From Sinomicrobium pectinilyticum (GTDB lineage Bacteria; Bacteroidota; Bacteroidia; Flavobacteriales; Flavobacteriaceae), in the NCBI RefSeq assembly GCF_003725735.1, contig NZ_RJTM01000120.1, positions 16,642 to 80,641 on the forward strand: a stretch of DNA of 64,000 nucleotides, read 5' to 3'. Positions 18,679 to 27,142 of this stretch are shown piece after piece (the stretch's first letter is position 1; the number at the start of each line of letters is the position of its first letter). The position numbers and the translations under genes were made by a program. Below the pieces are notes generated by a model. That model was not told the DNA's origin, ran no database searches, and saw nothing but the letters and a program-made list of their open reading frames with translations.

Positions 18679-20313
18679 TTACCATCCCGGGTTTTGTTCC
18701 AGGTTGGGGTTCAGAGATAATTGTTCCGTAGAAAAGGGCCACAAATAATCTTTGGCCGGATCGAAAAACCGGTTTTCTGCCCTTTGCAGTAGTATGATGT
18801 TATCTTCTGTAAGTAAAGGGTCGGTTCCTGCCTGTTCTTTAAATTCGTCAAAGTAATAGTTGCCCAGGATATCTCTTTTAAGGACATCCTCTGCTATTTT
18901 CCATCGGATGATATCCCAGTAACGGAAGCCTTCGAGGGCAAGCTCCACCCGGCGTTCCCTGCGGATTTCTTCCCGCATATCGAGATTATTGCCGGTCACA
19001 AAGGCATTGGTAAGCGGAGGCATATTTACACTTTCCCTGCTTCGCAGTTCGTTAACGGAAATGTTGAGGTCTTCATCGCTGATAGTCCCATTCAGTTCAT
19101 AAGTCGCTTCCGCATAGATGAGCAGGACCTCCGCATACCGGATAATGGCCCGGTCTATGTAAGAGCGGGATACCTGCCAGTCGTCGAGGTTGGCATATCT
19201 TCGGTTGCCGAACCCTGTTTTCTGAAAGTTGAGCGGAGGGATGGTGTATACCGGCCTGGTCCCGATATATTCATCTCCTGCTTTAAAGAAAGTATCTCCC
19301 ATACGCGGATCACGGTTGTTAAAAACTTCTACCGTATTGGTGGGTTGCTCATACAGGGGGGATTGGTCTATCGGTAATCCGTCGGTCATCAGGTAAGAAT
19401 CGGCCAGGTACTTGGTAGGGTTAGCGGCACCGGTTTCGAGGTTTCTTTGTGTTACGTGAGAGGAAATGCTGTTCTCTGTATTCTGACCGTACATTCTCAC
19501 CAGTATATTTTCCTTATTATTCCTGCCATTCCCTTCATATTGGAAAAGGTCGAAATAATTGGGGAAAATATCGTGTTCACCCGACCGGATAATCTCCAGG
19601 GCCGCTTCCCGGGCAATGGTCAGGTGACTTTGCGGATCACCGTATTCGTGAAATTTGGCACGTGTACCTTCAAACAGGGCAGCTCTCGATTTTAACGCCA
19701 GGGCTGCGGTACGGGTAATACGGCCGTAGTCCGACGCTTCCTGCTCGCTGGGGTTGGGCAGTAAATCGATGGCAATATCTAGGTCAGCGTATATGGTTTG
19801 TATGATCTCTTCCCTGGAAGCCTGTGGTTCCAGTAACTCCGGGGCATCTTCGGTAAGGGTTTTAAGGATTAACGGAACGCCGCCATAACGTTGAAACAGT
19901 TCAAAGTACCCCCATGCCCGGAAAAAACGGGCTTCTCCCAGGTAAGTGTCTACCAGTTCCTGAGATGTACCGTTTTCCAGTACGATTTCCGATTTTTCCA
20001 TGATGTTATTTGCCCAACGGATGAGTGCATATTGATCGCCGTAGAAACTATCGGTTCCCGGTGTAATCCTGGTACCGTCACTTGTGGAGTTGTTATCTGT
20101 TCCGTAGGCGTCGTCAGACCACACGTCGTTGGTTACCGGGAGACCGGGTAAATAGGGATAAAGCCTGTTTGCCCCCATTTTCAGGTCGGCTTCGTTTTGC
20201 CAGAAAGACGGGTCGGTAATATCGGTTTCCGGTATCCTGTTTACTTCACAGGAAGTAAATCCTATGGTTGAAATAAGAATGCCTGTAGCTATTTTATATA
20301 ATGTGGATTTCAT
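18679..20313 (-). CDS. SusD/RagB-family outer-membrane glycan-binding lipoprotein
   Basis: A 544-residue surface lipoprotein that lids the SusC channel and binds the oligosaccharide. The signal ends in a lipobox, ISTIGFTSC with C22 lipidated. The body shows the RagB/SusD tetratricopeptide pattern, including EARFFRAWGYFELFQRYGGVPL and the C-terminal RRERRVELALEGFRYWDIIRW. The terminal LNPNLEQNPGW is typical. It lies 52 bp downstream of its SusC partner, which is the invariant order of these pairs. Confidence 0.95.
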   Translation of the reverse strand: MKSTLYKIATGILISTIGFTSCEVNRIPETDITDPSFWQNEADLKMGANRLYPYLPGLPVTNDVWSDDAYGTDNNSTSDGTRITPGTDSFYGDQYALIRWANNIMEKSEIVLENGTSQELVDTYLGEARFFRAWGYFELFQRYGGVPLILKTLTEDAPELLEPQASREEIIQTIYADLDIAIDLLPNPSEQEASDYGRITRTAALALKSRAALFEGTRAKFHEYGDPQSHLTIAREAALEIIRSGEHDIFPNYFDLFQYEGNGRNNKENILVRMYGQNTENSISSHVTQRNLETGAANPTKYLADSYLMTDGLPIDQSPLYEQPTNTVEVFNNRDPRMGDTFFKAGDEYIGTRPVYTIPPLNFQKTGFGNRRYANLDDWQVSRSYIDRAIIRYAEVLLIYAEATYELNGTISDEDLNISVNELRSRESVNMPPLTNAFVTGNNLDMREEIRRERRVELALEGFRYWDIIRWKIAEDVLKRDILGNYYFDEFKEQAGTDPLLTEDNIILLQRAENRFFDPAKDYLWPFSTEQLSLNPNLEQNPGW

Positions 20314-20365
20314 AGGTTTTCATATTTATGGATTCTTTCCTTAATGGTTTTTGTTCCCTTGACAT

Positions 20366-23300
20366 TCAGAATGCCAGGTTGATTCCCAGGGCCAGCTTAC
20401 CCGACAAGGGATAATCGGAGTTGGAAAGGTCTCGTTGTTCCGGATCAATAACTCCCTTGAACGGACCGAGATTGGTAAACGTCAGAATATCTTCAGCCGA
20501 ACAATATATACGGAAGCGGGAAAATCCTGTTTTCTCGAGCACACTTTCCGGTAAAGAATAACCGATCTGCATATTTTTCAGTCGCACATAGGCTGCGTTG
20601 AGGACCCATCGGTCGGAGGCTACGAAATTATGTCCGCCTGCAAGGTAAGGTCTCGGGAAAGCGGCATCCGGATTTTCCGGAGTATAGTAGTCCATATGGT
20701 ATTTTCTGGGTTGTATCCAGGATGCCTGAAGCGGCTGCCTTACGTAAATACTGGGTATAATATACCGTTTGCCTACACCCTGGAAAAAGAAATTGAAATC
20801 GAGATTCTTCCAGTTTCCGCCAAGTGTAATACCAAAAAGGTGGCGGGGATCGGTGGTTCCCATCATTCTCAGGTCTCCCGGGCTTTCCAGGTTCCCGTCC
20901 CCGGGTGTGATCCTTCCGTCACCGTCCAGATCTACATATTCGATGTCTCCGATACCGGTATTATTGTGATAAAAGGGTGCTGCAGCCAGCTGTTCTTCGG
21001 TTTCAATATATCCGGGGGCGGTTTGATACCCCCAAATACTCCGTAAAGGCATTCCCTCAATTCTTGTATTTGTTCCTGTTTGTACAACACTAACCCCTCC
21101 GTAATTGACGAGTTTGTTCTGGTTATCCGAGAGGTTGAGACCTACATTATAGCTGAAATTTTCCCCGATACGATCCCGGTAATTGAGGTTTAGTTCCCAT
21201 CCCCAGCTTTTCAATTCCCCGGTATTTACATAAGGAGAGGTTACTCCTAGTGTCGCAGGGCGGGGAATACGAACCAGCATATTTTTGTTGAACTTTTCGT
21301 AAAAGTCGAAACTTCCGCTCAGCTTGTTGGCGAAGAAGCCGAAATCTATCCCGTAATTAAAGGTTTCGATAGTTTCCCATGCCAGTGTTGAAGAAGGGAT
21401 ACTCCCTTGTGAAACATACGTATTTCTTCCCCTATCCTCACCAAGTACCAGGTTATCGGAAATGGAAAGTGTGGGGAGATAGGAATAATTACCTATAATA
21501 TCTTCGGAATTGGCGCCTCCGAGCTGTCCCCAGGAAAATCGCGGTTTTAATTGGGTTATAAAGGAAATATTGTCTGAAAACCAGCTTTCACGATGCATGT
21601 TCCACCCGCCTGAGGCGGAGGTAAACCATTTTACCCTTTGTCCGGGCGCCAGGCGCGAACTTTCGTCGGAGCGGATGGTCAGTTCCACGAGATATTTGTC
21701 GTCGTAGGTATAATTAAACCTTCCGAGTAAGGACTGGTTGGCAGATTCAGCCTTGGACTCACTGTTATTGAGGTTTTCCTGGTCGGCAAAATTTAAGCTC
21801 GGCAGGTCGTTGGTAAACATGTTACTGGCAGATGCCACTACGGTTTTCCGGGTAAAATCTTCCCATTGATATCCCGCAAGGAGGTGGAAGTTGTGTTTTT
21901 CGGCAATAGACAGGTCATAATCTACCAGGAACTGAAAATTCTGTGTTACGATATTCCTGCGGTTGACTTCATAATAGTTCGGGTTGTTCAACTGGTATAC
22001 CGGGGTGTCTGCCCGGTCCCACAGATCTACGGTGCGCCGGAAAGTGTCGAGATCTCTCCGCTGGTCCTCGCGGCCGTAGATCGTACGGATTTCCAGGCCT
22101 TTTACAAAGTCTTTGGCCGTGAGGGTAAAAACACTGTTGAGTCCCCCGAAATTATCGTGAATATATCCCCCTTCCTTAAGGAGTGCATAGGTATTATTTC
22201 CCGAAGTTCCTGCGCCGCCGTAGAGGTTACCTTCCGGGGTGAATATGGGAAATCTTGTACGGGCCTGGTACACTTGCTGAAATAATCCGTAACCGTTAAT
22301 GGTTGAGGAGGATTTCTGTTTGTATTCGTCAGTGTAATAGATACGGGAATCGAAATTAATATGTTTTGTAAGATCGGCATTTACGTTAGCTCGTATATTC
22401 CACCGGGTGTACTGATCGGGGCCTATTTTGAAAATCCCGTCCTGGTCCTGGTAACCCAGGGAGAAATTATAAGTCATTTTTTCCGATCCGCCCCGGGCAC
22501 TGAAGTTATGGTTATGCATGAAATAGACTTTTCTCAGAACATCTTCGGAAATATGTCTCTGATTGTACATGATATATTTGTTGGGATTTTCCGGGTCCAC
22601 CACGTACGGGATGCCGTTTCGTATGTTTTGCAGGTCGAAATCACTGTATTCCGGGCCGATTCCGGCATTGGCACGGGCAAGGTTTACATATTCGGCTTCG
22701 TCGAGCAGGGATAGCCTGTCGGGAACATTCAAGGCCCATTGCGCAGTGACCTGCCCGGTGTATTCGAACACAGCTTTGCCTTTAATGCCGGTTTTTGTAG
22801 TGATCAATATCACACCCCCGGCAGCTCTTGCACCGTAAATGGCGGCTGCGGCACCATCTTTAAGGACAGATACAGATTCTACATCGGAAGGGTTAAGCCC
22901 TTGCAAAGCTTCGGGGCGGGAGGTAACACCATCGATGATGACCAGGGGAGGTGTGGCGCCGTTAGCAGAACTTACCCCGCGGATCTCCATGGCAAGACCT
23001 TCATCTCCCGGTTGTCCCGTACTACGTGTGATAGAAAGCCCCGGGACAGTACCTTGCAGGGCCGTGGTCATACCTGTGGCCGGTCTGTTTTGTATCGTTT
23101 CCGAGGATACGGTACTTACGGCACCGGTCATGGTAGCCTTTTTCTGAGTCCCGTAACCTACCACAACGACTTCGTCGAGTTCCGCAATATCTTCTTTTAG
23201 GGATACATTTACAGCTGACCTTCCTTCTACCGGTACTTCCTGTGTTATGTAGCCCATATAACTGAATACGAGGACAGCATTGGTGCCAGGGACCGAAATT

Positions 23301-23497
23301 TCGTAATTCCCGTCAAAGTCGGTTGCGACACCGGTAGCAGTGTTTTTAAGTACCACGGTAACTCCGGGTAGAGGCATATTGTCACTGGCAGAAGTAACTA
23401 CACCACTTACCGGTGTCTGGGCGTAGGCTGTGGAGAAACTGCACAGGAGTAGAAATAGGCACATCAGGAGGTGCCGTTTTTTGCAAAAGTGTTTCAT
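20366..23497 (-). CDS. SusC/RagA-family TonB-dependent glycan transporter
   Basis: A 1043-residue outer-membrane transporter. After a signal peptide of about 27 residues comes a CarboxypepD_reg-like domain (SGVVTSASDNMPLPGVTVVL, about 30-115). The SusC hallmark ELDEVVVVGYGTQKK follows, then the plug (RPATGMTTALQGTVPG, PLVIIDGV, VSVLKDGAAAAIYGARAAGGV). The large barrel ends LGINLAF. It imports oligosaccharides released by the two downstream lyases, powered by TonB/ExbBD, which are not in this window. Transcription probably starts in the 587-bp region upstream, which contains LacI-type palindromes. Confidence 0.95.
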   Translation of the reverse strand: MKHFCKKRHLLMCLFLLLCSFSTAYAQTPVSGVVTSASDNMPLPGVTVVLKNTATGVATDFDGNYEISVPGTNAVLVFSYMGYITQEVPVEGRSAVNVSLKEDIAELDEVVVVGYGTQKKATMTGAVSTVSSETIQNRPATGMTTALQGTVPGLSITRSTGQPGDEGLAMEIRGVSSANGATPPLVIIDGVTSRPEALQGLNPSDVESVSVLKDGAAAAIYGARAAGGVILITTKTGIKGKAVFEYTGQVTAQWALNVPDRLSLLDEAEYVNLARANAGIGPEYSDFDLQNIRNGIPYVVDPENPNKYIMYNQRHISEDVLRKVYFMHNHNFSARGGSEKMTYNFSLGYQDQDGIFKIGPDQYTRWNIRANVNADLTKHINFDSRIYYTDEYKQKSSSTINGYGLFQQVYQARTRFPIFTPEGNLYGGAGTSGNNTYALLKEGGYIHDNFGGLNSVFTLTAKDFVKGLEIRTIYGREDQRRDLDTFRRTVDLWDRADTPVYQLNNPNYYEVNRRNIVTQNFQFLVDYDLSIAEKHNFHLLAGYQWEDFTRKTVVASASNMFTNDLPSLNFADQENLNNSESKAESANQSLLGRFNYTYDDKYLVELTIRSDESSRLAPGQRVKWFTSASGGWNMHRESWFSDNISFITQLKPRFSWGQLGGANSEDIIGNYSYLPTLSISDNLVLGEDRGRNTYVSQGSIPSSTLAWETIETFNYGIDFGFFANKLSGSFDFYEKFNKNMLVRIPRPATLGVTSPYVNTGELKSWGWELNLNYRDRIGENFSYNVGLNLSDNQNKLVNYGGVSVVQTGTNTRIEGMPLRSIWGYQTAPGYIETEEQLAAAPFYHNNTGIGDIEYVDLDGDGRITPGDGNLESPGDLRMMGTTDPRHLFGITLGGNWKNLDFNFFFQGVGKRYIIPSIYVRQPLQASWIQPRKYHMDYYTPENPDAAFPRPYLAGGHNFVASDRWVLNAAYVRLKNMQIGYSLPESVLEKTGFSRFRIYCSAEDILTFTNLGPFKGVIDPEQRDLSNSDYPLSGKLALGINLAF

Positions 23498-23527
23498 GTT
23501 TTGATTAGTTTGAATTAATTAGTTATA

Positions 23528-23541
23528 TGTTAACGAGCACA
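23528..23541 (-). promoter_or_regulatory. LacI-type half-conserved operator candidate near the susC start
   Basis: TGTTAACGAGCACA, whose left half TGTTAACG is a classical LacI/CcpA-type half site with a central CG. It differs at two positions from 26481-26494 upstream of the GH88 gene. It sits about 31 bp before the susC start codon. Confidence 0.35.
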
Positions 23542-23620
23542 TAGTTAAATAAAAGCATCCTGATGTTGGTGTGCTTACAGGATGAAGGGTTCGGGTGGGG
23601 ATAAACGGTGCATAATACAA

Positions 23621-23632
23621 TCAATCGGTTGT
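23621..23632. promoter_or_regulatory. Degenerate copy of the ACAATCGATTGT palindrome
   Basis: TCAATCGGTTGT matches the perfect 12-mer at 10 of 12 positions and lies about 124 bp upstream of susC. It could be the promoter-proximal operator, with the perfect site at 23797 as an auxiliary one. Confidence 0.3.
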
Positions 23633-23796
23633 AATTGTAAAAATGAAAATTATGGGTTCGAGCACATTTTGTTTTGAATATCGTATTTTTAGTGTTAATT
23701 GAACTTAAAAATTTAGGAATTACCTGGTTTTAGTCTTAAAAGAGTGGCTAATGTATAGTATTGAAAACGAAAAAGCAAAAAAATGAACAAAAAAAT

Positions 23797-23808
23797 ACAA
23801 TCGATTGT
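23797..23808. promoter_or_regulatory. Perfect 12-bp palindrome ACAATCGATTGT, candidate LacI operator (susC side)
   Basis: A perfect dyad with a central CG, typical of LacI-family operators. The identical sequence occurs at 26521-26532 upstream of the GH88 gene, and I noticed it nowhere else in the window. It is about 300 bp upstream of susC. Confidence 0.55.
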
Positions 23809-24084
23809 TTTATAATTATGATAAATCTATTATTTGTTATGAGCATCGGATTATATCGTTGCGAAAATGTTCCCGGTCACCTTTATGCTTACCGATTCGA
23901 AATGCACGTGTCCTTAACCCATGGGGGATATATTCAGATAAGACAGAACACCCATTCGCCAGCATTATAAACATTGACAGAAGCCTGTACCGGGCATCGG
24001 ACATTATGCTTTGGCTTAGAGGTATGTATATTGATAACATTTACGTCAACGATATTGACTCCTTTTCAATATTGAGGAGTACAG

Positions 24085-25119
24085 TCAGATACCGGTTTTC
24101 CTGTTGGATGATTCTCTTTCGATAAGGGTAGGGTTCAGAATGATGGTCTTGTTATGTACGAGGTTATCTCCGCTCTGTATATTATGTATCAGCAGATCGC
24201 ATGCCATTTTCCCGATTTCAAAACCGGACTGGTCTATCGTAGTAAGCGACGGTTCTATGACTTCCGAGATAGGTTCATTACTGAAGCCTACTATGGCAAC
24301 ATCATCCGGTATTTTTTTATCATTTTTTTTCAGATATTTGACCGCCCCGATGGCCGATACGTCGTTGGCGGCAAAGATACCATCGATATCTATACCGTTT
24401 GTCAGGAGCTTTTCTGCGGAAGCGTACCCATCTGCTTCCATTAATCTTGAACTTAGAACGAGCCTGGGATCGTATGTTATTTGATGGTCCAGGAGAGCTT
24501 GTTTATATCCTTTCAGTCGGTTTTTATATATCTCGAGTTTCCCTGGGCCGGAAAAATGCGCTATTTTTTTACATCCCTTCCGGATAAGATGCGTTACGGC
24601 ATCATATGCTGCCTGGCAATCGTCTATAATAACCTTGCTCGTACCGGGCATATCTTCGCAATGGCGGTCAAAAAAGACCAGGGGAATGTTGTTGTCCCGA
24701 AAGTATTCCAGGTGTTTGCCGTTATCGGTTTCCATAGAAACGGAAATAAGAATGCCATCTACACGGTTGGCAATGAGGTTCTTGACAATGCGTTGTTCAC
24801 GATCCAGTTCTTCCAGGGACTGGCAGATAATAACATTAAACCCGGAGGTGAAAGCCACTTCTTCGATACCCGCAATAGTGGAAGAGAAAAAGTGTCTGGA
24901 GATCCTGGGAATAACCACACCTATGGTGTTGGTCTGGTTCCGGCGGAGATTGGAGGCCAGCAGGTTGCGCTGATAGCCGAGTTCCTTGGCCTTGGCCCAC
25001 ACTTTGTCTTTGGTTTTCTGTGTTACCCTGCTGCTGTTATTCAGGGCCCTGGATACGGTTGAACTGTTAATATTCAGGACCCTGGCGATTTCATGTATAG
25101 TAGGCTTGCCTTTTTTCAT
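24085..25119 (-). CDS. LacI-family transcriptional regulator of the polysaccharide locus
   Basis: A 344-residue DNA-binding regulator. The N-terminal helix-turn-helix and hinge are clear: TIHEIARVLNINSSTVSRALNN at about 7-28, including the VSRALN signature. Residues about 60-340 form a periplasmic-binding-protein-like sugar-sensing domain (TNTIGVVIPRISRHFFSS, VDGILISV, PLVFFDRH, DGIFAANDVSAIGAVKYL). It lies between the GH88 gene and the SusCD operon on the same strand. It most likely represses or activates both and responds to an oligosaccharide or monosaccharide product. Many Bacteroidota PULs use hybrid two-component, SusR or ECF-sigma regulators, so LacI control is a useful detail here. 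Confidence 0.9.
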   Translation of the reverse strand: MKKGKPTIHEIARVLNINSSTVSRALNNSSRVTQKTKDKVWAKAKELGYQRNLLASNLRRNQTNTIGVVIPRISRHFFSSTIAGIEEVAFTSGFNVIICQSLEELDREQRIVKNLIANRVDGILISVSMETDNGKHLEYFRDNNIPLVFFDRHCEDMPGTSKVIIDDCQAAYDAVTHLIRKGCKKIAHFSGPGKLEIYKNRLKGYKQALLDHQITYDPRLVLSSRLMEADGYASAEKLLTNGIDIDGIFAANDVSAIGAVKYLKKNDKKIPDDVAIVGFSNEPISEVIEPSLTTIDQSGFEIGKMACDLLIHNIQSGDNLVHNKTIILNPTLIERESSNRKTGI

Positions 25120-25236
25120 ATATCTGGATTTTCCGGGATCGATAGTGTAAATATACTATGATCTGCGAATTGATGGAGGAATAATTGTAAACTGCCCTCC
25201 CTTCCCGGACAGCCATACCTTTTTGACATACATGTT

Positions 25237-26424
25237 TTATTTCTGTTGTATTTCCTTCCTGCGGAACATGGCTTCGAGGAAATAATAATCCGCATAGTTC
25301 AGGGGGACATCTACTTCTACCTCGTGTGGCTTGCTGCCTACGGAATGCATAAGTAGAAAGTTCCCGTTGGCTCCCGGCTTGGCAAAATAGGCAGAGGAGC
25401 TCAGGCTTTCCATAATTTGGTCTGCAAGATCACGATGGCCTTCCGCGCCTTTGTTTTCGGTAAATGTACTCAATTCATAGAGTGCTGAGGCTGCTATGGC
25501 GGCGGCAGATGCATCCCTTGGAGTATTTCCGGAGGCAGGCGCGTTGTAATCCCAGTAAGGTATTTTGTCGGAAGGGAGATTGGGGTTGTTCCTGATAAAG
25601 CTGGCAATGTTTTGTGCCTGTTCCAGGTATTTCGGATTCCCGGTTTGCCTGTAGCACATGGTAAAACCGTATAGCCCCCATGCCTGCCCCCTGGCCCATG
25701 CCGAATCGTCCCGGAGGCCCTGATGGGTGTTTTTTTGTATCACTTGCCCGGTTATGGTATCATAATCCAGTACGTGATAGGAACTGTAATCTTCCCTGTA
25801 ATGGTTCTTCATGGTCTGGTCGGCGTGAGATACTGCAATATTATAATAGGTGGAATCACCGGATATACTTGTGGCATGGAAGAGAAGTTCCAGGTTCATC
25901 ATATTATCAATGATAACGGGACACTCCCATTTTTCGGACCAGTCCCAGGACTGGATAACTCCTGCTTTTGGGCGAAATCTTGCCGAAAGGGATTTGCCCG
26001 TTTGTACTATAACGGAATCATAGGCGGGAGCGTCCATATATTTCAGGGCGTTGCCATAGGAGCATTCCATAATAAAACCTACATCATGGTTCCCTTCCCA
26101 GTATTGTATGGTGTCCAGTTTTTCAGTGTATTCCACGGCACGGTCCTTCCATTTTTTGTCTCCCGTAAGACCATAGAGATACCACAGCGATCCGGGGAAA
26201 AAACCGCTGGTCCAGTCGTATATGCCTACGGATACCAGTTTCCCGTCTTTTGTGGTACGCGGCATCATCTTTTTACTTTCTTTTAGTGATGCTATGTAGA
26301 CACAGAGCGAGTCATACTGATCTTGGGCCAGATCAACTACGGGTAGCGAAGTTTTCTTAACGGGTTTTTCGGAGCATCCGGTTATAACTGCAGCCAATAG
26401 CAGCAGAAAAAATTTACATCTCAT
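25237..26424 (-). CDS. Glycoside hydrolase family 88, unsaturated glucuronyl hydrolase, lipoprotein
   Basis: It removes the 4,5-unsaturated uronic acid from the non-reducing end of oligosaccharides produced by polysaccharide lyases. The ATG at 26424 gives a 395-residue lipoprotein with lipobox AVITGC (C17). A TTG 39 bp upstream would hide this. The (alpha/alpha)6 barrel shows the two family aspartates: D114 (GNHDVGF) and D173 (VIIDNMMN), 59 residues apart, much like D88 and D149 of the Bacillus enzyme. It is first in the gene order GH88-lacI-susC-susD-lyase-lyase. Lipidation suggests a periplasmic or outer-membrane-facing position. Confidence 0.9.
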   Translation of the reverse strand: MRCKFFLLLLAAVITGCSEKPVKKTSLPVVDLAQDQYDSLCVYIASLKESKKMMPRTTKDGKLVSVGIYDWTSGFFPGSLWYLYGLTGDKKWKDRAVEYTEKLDTIQYWEGNHDVGFIMECSYGNALKYMDAPAYDSVIVQTGKSLSARFRPKAGVIQSWDWSEKWECPVIIDNMMNLELLFHATSISGDSTYYNIAVSHADQTMKNHYREDYSSYHVLDYDTITGQVIQKNTHQGLRDDSAWARGQAWGLYGFTMCYRQTGNPKYLEQAQNIASFIRNNPNLPSDKIPYWDYNAPASGNTPRDASAAAIAASALYELSTFTENKGAEGHRDLADQIMESLSSSAYFAKPGANGNFLLMHSVGSKPHEVEVDVPLNYADYYFLEAMFRRKEIQQK

Positions 26425-26480
26425 AAAAATCGTGTTTCTGGTTGGTTTATAATTAATTGTCAAAATACTAGTATATTATG

Positions 26481-26494
26481 TGTTGTCGAGCACA
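26481..26494 (-). promoter_or_regulatory. TGTTGTCGAGCACA, second candidate operator upstream of GH88
   Basis: It shares 12 of 14 bases with 23528-23541 in front of susC, including CGAGCACA. It lies about 57 bp before the GH88 start codon. Confidence 0.35.
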
Positions 26495-26520
26495 GCAAAT
26501 ATATGTATTTCTCCGAAAAA

Positions 26521-26532
26521 ACAATCGATTGT
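26521..26532. promoter_or_regulatory. Perfect 12-bp palindrome ACAATCGATTGT, candidate LacI operator (GH88 side)
   Basis: Identical to 23797-23808. It is located 97 bp upstream of the GH88 start, just before the end of gldD. Confidence 0.55.
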
Positions 26533-26541
26533 ATTAATTTT

Positions 26542-27126
26542 TTATTTCCATTTCATGGATTCTATCAGTCTCCGTATGTCTTTGTTCAGGTATTCTGCAG
26601 CGGGCAGGATGGAGTCGTAATTCGGTTTGGTATAGAAGTAAAGAGATCCGGTAAGAAAGTGAGAGGTGCTGTCCGTTACATAGAACTGGGTTTGCGATGC
26701 TGCGTTTCCGGCAATTTCATACAATCTCCCGTAAACCTTTTCTGTTTTGTTCTCAAACTGTCCCCCGACACCTATTTCGTCTGCTTTTATAACATGGTCA
26801 AAAGTAAGTTTTTCAGCATCCAGGAGCAGGGATTTGAGGTTGTCCCGAACCGGCATATAAGTAAGGAATATAGTGGCTTTCATGCCGGGATATTCGATAT
26901 TAAGGCGGCAATTGCCCTTATCTTTTATGGTGGCCAGGGTATTCTGGACAAACCGAAAGGGACAGTCCCCGGTTTCTGCGGGGCGGTAGGAGGCTTCCGG
27001 GTATTCCAGCCGCAATACCGCTTTGGGTTTGGGGATTGTTTCCTTACCGCATGCACTAAGGAGTAATGACAGTATAATGCAATATAAAAAACCGGGTTTC
27101 TTCACGTTGTATTTTTTCGGCGACAC
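26542..27126 (-). CDS. gldD: Gliding-motility lipoprotein GldD
   Basis: A 194-residue lipoprotein needed for Bacteroidota gliding and type IX secretion in Flavobacterium johnsoniae. The N-terminus is a lipoprotein signal ending ILSLLLSACG (Cys26). The body has the family features RLEYPEASYRP, CPFRFVQN and YPGMKATIFLTY. The start is a GTG; no in-frame ATG occurs before the lipobox. It lies 16 bp after gldE, the conserved gldE-gldD pair. The exact biochemical role is unknown. Confidence 0.9.
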   Translation of the reverse strand: MSPKKYNVKKPGFLYCIILSLLLSACGKETIPKPKAVLRLEYPEASYRPAETGDCPFRFVQNTLATIKDKGNCRLNIEYPGMKATIFLTYMPVRDNLKSLLLDAEKLTFDHVIKADEIGVGGQFENKTEKVYGRLYEIAGNAASQTQFYVTDSTSHFLTGSLYFYTKPNYDSILPAAEYLNKDIRRLIESMKWK

Positions 27127-27142
27127 AGAGGACTGTAACCTC

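Larger units (their letters stand above)
23498..24084 (-). promoter_or_regulatory. 587-bp regulatory region upstream of susC
   Basis: No convincing gene lies between lacI and susC. The region is A/T-rich. It contains a perfect 12-bp palindrome (23797-23808), a degenerate relative of it (23621-23632), and two copies of the octamer CGAGCACA (23534-23541 and 23659-23666). These are consistent with control of the susC operon by one or more LacI-type regulators. Confidence 0.5.

Noticed and set aside
23761..24125. Overlapping plus-strand frames in the susC upstream region
   Set aside because: They lie in a regulatory region, cross the 12-bp palindrome, lack family features and extend into lacI on the other strand.
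1..26424. The rhamnose operon and the lyase locus as one functional unit
   Set aside because: They are on opposite strands and separated by housekeeping and unrelated genes, with no shared operator seen at the rhamnose genes.
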